A DNA stretch of 23,985 nucleotides from an uncultured bacterium. GTDB taxonomy: Bacteria > Bacillota > Clostridia > Lachnospirales > Lachnospiraceae. Location: positions 1 to 23,985 of the forward strand of contig CAJMRM010000049.1 of assembly GCA_905215775.1 (NCBI GenBank), written 5' to 3'. Position numbers and translations under genes: made by a program. Below, piece after piece: positions 18,621 through 23,985 of this stretch (position 1 is the stretch's first letter; each line of letters begins with the position of its first letter). The notes under the pieces were generated by a model, which was not told where the DNA came from, did not search any database, and worked only from the letters and a program-made list of their open reading frames with translations.

Positions 18621-18674
18621 CTACAAATAACCATCATTCCCAACCGGGGCTGACAGAAGAAAGGAGAAACGATC

Positions 18675-19160
18675 TTGAGCCAGATTCACCTTGAAACGCT
18701 GGATGCGATCCTTGAAAAGCATCAGTGTGATCCATCCCAGGTCATCGCCATCATGCAGGATATCCAGAAGGAATACCATTACCTTCCGGAGTCCGCCCTC
18801 TGCTACACCGCCAGAAAGCTGGGCATCAGCGACGCCAAGATCTATGGCGTTGCCACCTTCTACGAAAACTTCTCCCTTGAGCCAAAGGGAAAATATGTAA
18901 TAAAGGTCTGCGACGGGACTGCCTGCCATGTACGGAAATCCGTCCCCATCCTGGAGGAGATCCGCAAGCAGCTTCACGTCACCGCAGAGAAGCCCACCAC
19001 CGATGACATGCTGTTCACCGTGGAGACCGTATCCTGTCTGGGTGCCTGCGGACTGGCCCCAGTCTGTACCGTCAACGACCACGTATATCCGGCCATGACG
19101 CCGGAAAAAGCCAGAGAAATGATCCGCGAGATCCGCAGAAAGGAGGACCTGGACGCATGA
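18675..19160 (+). CDS. hydC: NuoE-like [2Fe-2S] subunit of NADH/ferredoxin-linked [FeFe] hydrogenase (HydC/HndA)
   Basis: A 161-residue subunit of a multimeric cytoplasmic hydrogenase. After an N-terminal helical part (about 1-70) comes a thioredoxin-like domain with the four [2Fe-2S] cysteines Cys79 and Cys84 (CDGTAC) and Cys121 and Cys125 (CLGAC), as in NuoE and HydC/HndA. TTG at 18675 is used as start: AAGGAG lies about 9 bases upstream, and there is no nearby ATG that keeps the N-terminal helix. The stop codon overlaps the start of the next gene as ATGA, so translation is coupled. In relatives this subunit accompanies the NADH-binding subunit and takes part in electron transfer or bifurcation. 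The family is sure; the name hndA is equally valid. Confidence 0.93.
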   Translation: MSQIHLETLDAILEKHQCDPSQVIAIMQDIQKEYHYLPESALCYTARKLGISDAKIYGVATFYENFSLEPKGKYVIKVCDGTACHVRKSVPILEEIRKQLHVTAEKPTTDDMLFTVETVSCLGACGLAPVCTVNDHVYPAMTPEKAREMIREIRRKEDLDA

Positions 19161-21058
19161 ACGGAATAATGAGAATCAATACAAGGGCAGAGCTGGAGCA
19201 GAAGCGGGAGCACTTCATCCAATGCCTGGCCACCCAGGATAAGCAGATCCTGATCTGCGGCGGCACCGGCTGTGTGGCCGGCGGTTCCTTAAAGATCTAC
19301 GACCGCCTGAAGGAATTAATGGAGGAGCGGGACATCGCCTGTACCATCCAGCTGGAGGAGGAGCCCCACGACCACAGCATCGGCCTGAAAAAAAGCGGCT
19401 GCCACGGCTTCTGCGAAATGGGGCCCCTTCTGCGGATCGAGCCCATGGGATGGCTCTATATTAAGGTAAAGGTAGAGGACTGCGAGGACATCATCGAGCA
19501 GAGCATCCTGGGCGACCAGGTTGTGGACCGCCTGGTATACCGGGATAAGGACGGCACCCCCTACCAGAGGCAGGACGATATTCCCTTTTATAAGCAGCAG
19601 ACCCGTGTGGCCCTGGAGCACTGCGGCCACATCAACGCCGAATCCATCCGGGAATACATTGCCATGGGCGGATACAGCGCCGTTGCCAAGGCCCTGTTCG
19701 ACATGACGCCAGAGGGGATCGTAAAGGAGATCTCCGATGCCGGGCTCCGGGGACGCGGCGGCGGCGGCTTCCCCACAGGGAAAAAATGGGAGCAGGTGCT
19801 TCGTCAGCCCGGTCCCGATAAGTACGTGGTCTGCAACGGCGACGAGGGCGATCCGGGCGCGTTCATGGACCGTTCCATGATGGAGGGCGATCCCCACCGG
19901 GTCCTGGAGGGCATGATCATCGCCGGCATCGCCACCCAGTCCCACCAGGGCTATATCTATGTCCGGGCCGAGTATCCCCTGGCGGTGGAGCGTTTGACCA
20001 TGGCCATCGAACAGGCCAGACAGCGGGGGCTTCTGGGCGAGAACATCCTGGATTCCGGCTTTGATTTCGACATCCATATCAGCCAGGGCGCAGGAGCCTT
20101 TGTATGCGGCGAGGGAAGCGCGCTCACGGCCTCCATTGAGGGAAACCGCGGCATGCCCAGAGTAAAGCCGCCCCGCACGGTGGAGCACGGCCTGTTCGAC
20201 AATCCCACGGTTTTAAATAATGTGGAGACCTACTGCAATGTGGCCCCCATCATCCAGAAGGGAGCCGCCTGGTATAAGACCATCGGTCCGGAAAACAACC
20301 ACGGCACCAAGGCCTTCGCCCTCACCGGAAACGTCAACAACACCGGACTCATTGAGGTCCCCATGGGCACCCCTCTCCGGAAGGTCATCTTTGATATCGG
20401 CGGCGGCGTCAAGGACGGAGAATTCAAGGCAGTCCAGATCGGCGGTCCCTCCGGCGGCTGTCTCTGCCTCAGCGCCACCGAGGATCATCTGGATATGCAC
20501 CTGGACTTCGATTCCTTAAAAAAGGTGGGCGCCATGATCGGCTCCGGCGGCCTGGTGGTCATGAACGACAAGAGCTGTATGGTCGAGGTCGCCCGGTTCT
20601 TCATGAACTTCACCCAGAACGAATCCTGCGGCAAATGCGTTCCCTGCCGGGAGGGCACCAAACGGATGCTGGAGCTCCTGACGGATATCACCGAGGGGCG
20701 CGGCACCATGGAGCATATCAGCCTTCTGGAGGAGCTTTCCTCCACCATCTCCGAAACAGCCCTCTGCGGCCTCGGAAAATCCGCTCCCTCTCCTGTCAGC
20801 AGCACCCTGAAATACTTCCGCGACGAATACCTGGCCCATGTGGTGGACAAAAAATGCCCAGCCGGCCAGTGCAGGGCCCTGGTGACTCTGCAGATCGATC
20901 CGGAGCTCTGCCGCGGCTGTACCAAGTGTGCCAGACTGTGTCCGGTGGGGGCCATCTCCGGCTCCGTAAAGCAGCCCCATGTCATCGACACTGACAAATG
21001 CATCAAATGCCGCGCATGCCTGGACGGCTGCAGCTTCGGCGCAGTAAAAGAAGTATAA
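19157..21058 (+). CDS. hydB: NuoF-like NADH/FMN-binding subunit of [FeFe] hydrogenase (HydB/HndC)
   Basis: A 633-residue flavoprotein that binds NADH and FMN. Domains in order: thioredoxin-like [2Fe-2S] domain (Cys34, Cys39, Cys82, Cys86); NuoF core with the glycine-rich loop GLRGRGGGGFPTGKKW (197-211), CNGDEGDPGAFMDR and CGEGSALTASIEGNRG (317-332); a [4Fe-4S] site at Cys491, Cys494, Cys497 and Cys537; the CPAGQC linker (567-572), typical of HydB; and two ferredoxin [4Fe-4S] motifs (Cys585/588/591/595 and Cys615/618/621/625). The separate HndB-type subunit of Desulfovibrio enzymes is absent, as that domain is fused at the N-terminus here. ATG at 19157 overlaps the previous stop and has AAAGGAGG 8 bases upstream. 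The domain set matches the bifurcating HydABC trimer. Confidence 0.95.
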   Translation: MNGIMRINTRAELEQKREHFIQCLATQDKQILICGGTGCVAGGSLKIYDRLKELMEERDIACTIQLEEEPHDHSIGLKKSGCHGFCEMGPLLRIEPMGWLYIKVKVEDCEDIIEQSILGDQVVDRLVYRDKDGTPYQRQDDIPFYKQQTRVALEHCGHINAESIREYIAMGGYSAVAKALFDMTPEGIVKEISDAGLRGRGGGGFPTGKKWEQVLRQPGPDKYVVCNGDEGDPGAFMDRSMMEGDPHRVLEGMIIAGIATQSHQGYIYVRAEYPLAVERLTMAIEQARQRGLLGENILDSGFDFDIHISQGAGAFVCGEGSALTASIEGNRGMPRVKPPRTVEHGLFDNPTVLNNVETYCNVAPIIQKGAAWYKTIGPENNHGTKAFALTGNVNNTGLIEVPMGTPLRKVIFDIGGGVKDGEFKAVQIGGPSGGCLCLSATEDHLDMHLDFDSLKKVGAMIGSGGLVVMNDKSCMVEVARFFMNFTQNESCGKCVPCREGTKRMLELLTDITEGRGTMEHISLLEELSSTISETALCGLGKSAPSPVSSTLKYFRDEYLAHVVDKKCPAGQCRALVTLQIDPELCRGCTKCARLCPVGAISGSVKQPHVIDTDKCIKCRACLDGCSFGAVKEV

Positions 21059-21071
21059 GGAGGGGAGACAC

Positions 21072-22787
21072 ATGGCTAAATATATGATCGTAGACGGACT
21101 CCGCGCAGAGTTCACAGACGAAAAAAATATCCTTCAGGTGATCCGGAACGTCGGGATCCATATCCCCACCTTCTGTTATTATACGGATCTTTCCATTTAC
21201 GGCGCCTGCCGTATGTGCGTGGTGGAGGACGACAAGGGAAATATCATCGCCTCCTGCTCCACTCCGCCCAAGGATAAAATGGTGATCCGCACCAATACGC
21301 CCAAGCTGCACCACCACAGGAAAATGATCCTGGAGCTTCTTCTGGCCTCCCACTGCCGGGACTGCACCATCTGTGAGAAGAACCAGAAATGCCAGCTCCA
21401 GGCCCTGGCCCGCCGGTTCGGCCTTTACGATATCCGCTTTAAAAACAACCGGCCCAATTATGAGATCGACGACTCCTCTCCCGCCATCGTCCGGGATATG
21501 AATAAGTGCATCCTCTGCGGCGACTGCGTCCGTATGTGCAACGAGGTCCAGCATGTGGGAGCCATTGACTTTGTCCACCGCGGCTCCAATATGATGGTAT
21601 CCCCGGCCTTTAACCGGAAGCTTTCGGAAACGGAATGCGTCAACTGCGGCCAGTGCGCGGCCGTCTGTCCCACAGGCGCCATTACCATCAAAAAATCCAA
21701 GGGAAAGGTCTGGAACGCCCTGTTCGATCCCACCAAACGGGTCATCGCCCAGGTGGCTCCGGCTGTCCGGGTGGCTCTCGGCGAGGAATTCGGAATGGCT
21801 CCCGGCGAAAACAGTATTTATAAGATCTACACCGCCCTCCATATGATCGGCTTCGACCTGTGCTTCGATACCAGCGTCAGCGCCGACATGACCATCATCG
21901 AGGAGACCGGCGAGCTGGCAGAGATCCTGAGTAAGAACGAAGAGCGCCGCTATCCGTTATTCACCTCCTGCTGCCCGGCCTGGGTCAAATATGTGGAAAA
22001 CAAGCATCCCGAGCTGCTCCCCTACCTTTCCACCAGCAAATCTCCCATGGAGATGTTCGGCGCAGTCTTAAAGGAATATTATAAGCCCTCCGATGAGGAA
22101 TGCGGCCTGGAGACCTTCAACGTGGCCATCATGCCGTGTACGGCAAAGAAGATGGAGGCCGAGAGGGAGGAATTTATCCGGAATGGAAAGCCGGACATCG
22201 ACGCCGTCCTCACCACCAAGGAGCTGGCCTCCATGATCCGGGAACTGGGCATCCAGTTCGCAGACCTGGAGCCCACGGCCCCTGACACCCCGTTCTCCAT
22301 CCGCTCCGGCGGCGGCGTGATCTTCGGCACCAGCGGCGGCGTTACAGAAGCAGCCCTCCGCCGCCTGGCAGAGCGCACCAACTCAGCGCTCCAGGAGATC
22401 CGGTATTCCGGCGTCCGCGGTCTGGAGGGGATCAAGAAATTTACCATTGAGATCGGCGGCAGGGCCGTCCACACCGCCGTGGTCAGCGGCTTAGGCAACG
22501 CTGAACAGCTCATCCGGCTGATCGAAAGCGGCGAAGAGCGCTTCGACTTCGTGGAGGTCATGGCCTGTCCCACCGGCTGCATCGGCGGCGCGGGACAGCC
22601 GGAAAGCTTCCTGGCGGACAAGAAAAAACGCTCCTCCGGACTCTACACAGCCGACAAGAGCGCCCTGGTCAAGCGTTCCGATGAAAACCCAGTGGTGACC
22701 AAGCTGTACGAAGATGGCGTATTAAAGGACCGGGCCAAGGAGCTGCTGCATGTGCATTATAAGGCTCCCGCCACCAGCCAGTCATAA
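21072..22787 (+). CDS. hydA: [FeFe] hydrogenase catalytic subunit, group A (HydA/HndD)
   Basis: A 571-residue enzyme reducing protons to H2 at the H-cluster. Domains: [2Fe-2S] plant-type ferredoxin (Cys35, Cys46, Cys49, Cys62); the His-ligated cluster motif His94-x3-Cys98-x2-Cys101-x5-Cys107; two [4Fe-4S] motifs (Cys146/149/152/156 and Cys189/192/195/199); and the H-cluster domain with TSCCPAW (299-304 region; Cys300 as proton relay, Cys301 as ligand), MPCTAKKME (Cys356) and EVMACPTGCIGGAGQP (Cys499, Cys503). All ligands are present, so it should be active. ATG at 21072 has AGGAGGGG upstream, 13 bases after hydB. With its neighbours it probably oxidises NADH and reduced ferredoxin together. 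A long hairpin follows the gene. Maturation genes hydE/F/G are not in the window. Confidence 0.96.
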   Translation: MAKYMIVDGLRAEFTDEKNILQVIRNVGIHIPTFCYYTDLSIYGACRMCVVEDDKGNIIASCSTPPKDKMVIRTNTPKLHHHRKMILELLLASHCRDCTICEKNQKCQLQALARRFGLYDIRFKNNRPNYEIDDSSPAIVRDMNKCILCGDCVRMCNEVQHVGAIDFVHRGSNMMVSPAFNRKLSETECVNCGQCAAVCPTGAITIKKSKGKVWNALFDPTKRVIAQVAPAVRVALGEEFGMAPGENSIYKIYTALHMIGFDLCFDTSVSADMTIIEETGELAEILSKNEERRYPLFTSCCPAWVKYVENKHPELLPYLSTSKSPMEMFGAVLKEYYKPSDEECGLETFNVAIMPCTAKKMEAEREEFIRNGKPDIDAVLTTKELASMIRELGIQFADLEPTAPDTPFSIRSGGGVIFGTSGGVTEAALRRLAERTNSALQEIRYSGVRGLEGIKKFTIEIGGRAVHTAVVSGLGNAEQLIRLIESGEERFDFVEVMACPTGCIGGAGQPESFLADKKKRSSGLYTADKSALVKRSDENPVVTKLYEDGVLKDRAKELLHVHYKAPATSQS

Positions 22788-22805
22788 GCAGAGCCCAAGT
22801 TATAA

Positions 22806-22897
22806 AAAAGCCCCCTGGTCATGCCTGTTCTGTATCCTCCTTGCTGGTCTTCCCAGTAAAGAGGGCACAGCTCCTATTTCCATGACCGGGGGCTTTT
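22806..22897. terminator. Long imperfect hairpin, probable bidirectional terminator
   Basis: AAAAGCCCCC plus GGTCATG (22806-22823, with a single bulged T) pairs with CATGACC plus GGGGGCTTTT (22881-22897), 17 bp. The 57-base interior also folds: CTGT/ACAG (22830-22833 with 22867-22870), CCTC/GAGG (22836-22839 with 22861-22864) and CTGG/CCAG (22844-22847 with 22853-22856). T-runs flank it on both strands (TTTTCTT on plus, TTTTTT on minus), so it can end the hydrogenase transcript and any convergent minus-strand transcript. It is unusually long for a plain terminator. Confidence 0.75.
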
Positions 22898-22908
22898 CTT
22901 CTATATTA

Positions 22909-23025
22909 TTAATTGTCAGCGGCCGCCTTCTCTCCCGTTCCGTTTTCGATGCAGTAGAGGACCTTGTTGCGTTTCACATAAAACTCCCCTGTAATCTCTT
23001 CATTCGGTAAAAAAGCTATTGACAT
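22909..23025 (-). CDS. Candidate mini-gene, 38 codons
   Basis: A small open frame between the long hairpin and the XRE gene, on the opposite strand. It reads MSIAFLPNEEITGEFYVKRN and continues to an ADN terminus with two TAA codons. The ATG at 23025 lies only about 3 bases from the predicted start of a minus-strand transcript and has no ribosome binding site, so this version would be nearly leaderless. Alternatively a GTG at 22977 has GGGGAG 6 bases upstream and would give a 22-residue peptide, VKRNKVLYCIENGTG onwards. I do not recognise the sequence. Support is the promoter, the downstream hairpin with a T-run on this strand, and a plausible start signal; no homology can be claimed. It could equally be a small RNA. 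The rest of 22788-23087 holds only the hairpin and promoters. Confidence 0.3.
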   Translation of the reverse strand: MSIAFLPNEEITGEFYVKRNKVLYCIENGTGEKAAADN

Positions 23026-23047
23026 GATTCTTTTATTATGACATAAT
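23019..23047 (+). promoter_or_regulatory. Promoter of the XRE regulator gene
   Basis: A perfect TTGACA (23019-23024), a 17-base spacer and CATAAT (23042-23047), about 40 bases before the start codon. The -10 is one half of the palindrome at 23035-23047. Confidence 0.75.
23035..23047. promoter_or_regulatory. Palindrome over two opposed -10 boxes, candidate operator
   Basis: ATTATG-A-CATAAT is a perfect inverted repeat with 6-base arms. Its right arm is the -10 of the plus-strand XRE promoter; its left arm is the -10 (CATAAT) of a possible minus-strand promoter. Position over the regulator's own promoter suggests autoregulation, but the A/T-rich symmetry could be partly chance. Confidence 0.4.
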
Positions 23048-23063
23048 GACTATACAATGACAA
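23035..23063 (-). promoter_or_regulatory. Possible divergent promoter for the mini-gene
   Basis: On the minus strand TTGTCA (23063-23058), a 17-base spacer and CATAAT (23040-23035). Predicted transcription start near 23028, pointing to the candidate mini-gene. It physically overlaps the XRE promoter, so the two could not be occupied at once. Confidence 0.4.
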
Positions 23064-23087
23064 GTCGCTAAGTAAGGAGGAATGATC

Positions 23088-23855
23088 ATGACACAGAAGA
23101 AGATCCAGGGAAATGCTGCTCTGGCTAAACAGATCCGGCTTAGACGCAGCGAGCTGGGGCTGACCATTGAGGAAGCCGCCTCCCGCGCGGGGGTAGGGAC
23201 AAAGACCTGGTGCCGGTATGAGGCAGGGGAATCCATCCGCAGCGATAAATGCAAAGGCGTCTGTAAAGCGCTGAACTGGCTCAGCCTCCCAGGCCAGGAA
23301 GCCCTAGAGCCCGCAGAGTTCTCCCTTGAAGAATATAAGGACCATGAGGCGTGGTCCAGGTTTCTGGAGGATGAATTCGGGACCCGGGCCGCCCTTTCCT
23401 TTGCCATAGGTAGCGATCTGCTCCTTGACCATCTCCAGGAGGATATGAATGAGCTTGCGGCTATGCCGGCCGGATCTCATATCGGACAGCTGGAGGTCTC
23501 TTTTATAGACGGATTCCTGCCCCAGCAATTTCTTATGCATTATACCTATGAATTCCTTTACCACATGACATGCAGCTTATACAGCATGCGGACCCGCGCC
23601 CAAAGCGGCCTTCCTCTGAGAGCGCACAGTGTAGCCGAAGAGCTGCTGTTCGCTTTCTGCGAGCAGGAGGCATCGGCCCTGATCGAGCTTAGCGGAAAAT
23701 TCCATGGGATCGGAGACGAAACCTCCGGCGACTGGATCTTCGACCTGTTCGGAGATTCCGACCTCCTCCAGTTCCTGTATTCCGGGATGTACCTGGAGCC
23801 GGACCACCCGTATCACCTGTCCCACTGGTATGAAGAGCAGTTTTATACGGAATAA
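23088..23855 (+). CDS. XRE-family helix-turn-helix regulator with uncharacterised C-terminal domain
   Basis: A 255-residue probable DNA-binding protein. Residues about 10-62 match an XRE/Cro-type helix-turn-helix (LAKQIRLRRSELGLTIEEAA, then SRAGVGTKTWCRYEAGESI). The remaining 190 residues are acidic, with many aromatic residues, no membrane segment, and no domain I can name; such a fixed two-part layout suggests a sensor or protein-interaction part. The start is ATG at 23088, with AAGGAGG 7 bases before it; the ATG at 23082 is only one base from that site. It is a single-gene unit with its own promoter and a strong terminator. No toxin, phage or conjugation genes are next to it in the window, and its target is unknown beyond possible autoregulation. 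Confidence 0.85.
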   Translation: MTQKKIQGNAALAKQIRLRRSELGLTIEEAASRAGVGTKTWCRYEAGESIRSDKCKGVCKALNWLSLPGQEALEPAEFSLEEYKDHEAWSRFLEDEFGTRAALSFAIGSDLLLDHLQEDMNELAAMPAGSHIGQLEVSFIDGFLPQQFLMHYTYEFLYHMTCSLYSMRTRAQSGLPLRAHSVAEELLFAFCEQEASALIELSGKFHGIGDETSGDWIFDLFGDSDLLQFLYSGMYLEPDHPYHLSHWYEEQFYTE

Positions 23856-23883
23856 GTCTGTATAGGAAGTCTTTATATGGAAG

Positions 23884-23935
23884 GAGCCGGGAAGCCCTCT
23901 GTTTCATGGGGTTTCCCGGCTCTTTTCTTTTTATT
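23884..23935 (+). terminator. Terminator of the XRE gene
   Basis: GAGCCGGGAAGCCC (23884-23897) pairs with GGGTTTCCCGGCTC (23909-23922), 14 pairs with one G-U, followed by TTTTCTTTTTATT. A strong intrinsic terminator. The remaining 50 bases to the window end show no feature. Confidence 0.92.
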
Positions 23936-23985
23936 CAAACTCGACAATTACTAATCAATTTTGTTTAGAGATTATTCTCTGTCGT

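Overview
The window looks like the chromosome of an anaerobic, moderately GC-rich Firmicute, most likely a Lachnospiraceae (Clostridium cluster XIVa) species. Supporting signs are strong AGGAGG ribosome binding sites, clostridial-style RpoB/RpoC/S12/EF-G, a trimeric NADH/ferredoxin-type [FeFe] hydrogenase, and secreted proteins with choline-binding-like wall repeats. Species level cannot be fixed from the sequence alone.

Layout, left to right. (1) 1-1744: start of the str operon on the minus strand, read rpsL, rpsG, fusA (fusA runs off the left edge). It has a perfect-consensus promoter (TTGACA-N17-TATAAT) and a hairpin at the predicted 5' end of the mRNA. (2) 1828-4431, minus: an M20 amidohydrolase followed by a YfcC/DcuC-type transporter that carries a one-base frameshift in a GGGG run. 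A LysR regulator (4620-5564, plus) is divergent from this pair. (3) 5598-6768, minus: a hotdog thioesterase and a short, apparently C-terminally truncated family 2 glycosyltransferase, divergent from a D-2-hydroxyacid dehydrogenase (6907-7848, plus). (4) 7961-9394, minus: two tandem paralogous secreted wall-binding proteins, the second with a long methionine-rich C-terminal domain. (5) 9542-10708, minus: a cation diffusion facilitator with Mn-type DxxxD residues. (6) 10791-18389, minus: rpoC and rpoB. (7) 18675-22787, plus: hydC-hydB-hydA, encoding a probable electron-bifurcating [FeFe] hydrogenase, divergent from rpoB. (8) 22788-23985: a long hairpin terminator, a candidate mini-gene on the minus strand, and an XRE-type regulator on the plus strand whose promoter overlaps that of the mini-gene through a shared palindromic -10 region.

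How it fits together. In most Firmicutes rpoB-rpoC and rpsL-rpsG-fusA lie next to each other. Here about 9 kb of metabolic, envelope and transport genes sit between them, mostly in the same transcriptional direction, and rplJ/rplL are not found directly upstream of rpoB. The accessory stretch reads as small modules: uptake and cleavage of an N-acylated or peptide-like substrate under LysR control, wall-associated proteins, and metal export. The hydrogenase would re-oxidise NADH and reduced ferredoxin during fermentation.

The features most worth follow-up are the split rpo/str locus, the back-to-back promoter/mini-ORF next to the XRE gene, the methionine-rich secreted protein, and the structured RNA segments in the str operon. 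No CRISPR array, tRNA, rRNA, insertion sequence or phage gene was seen.
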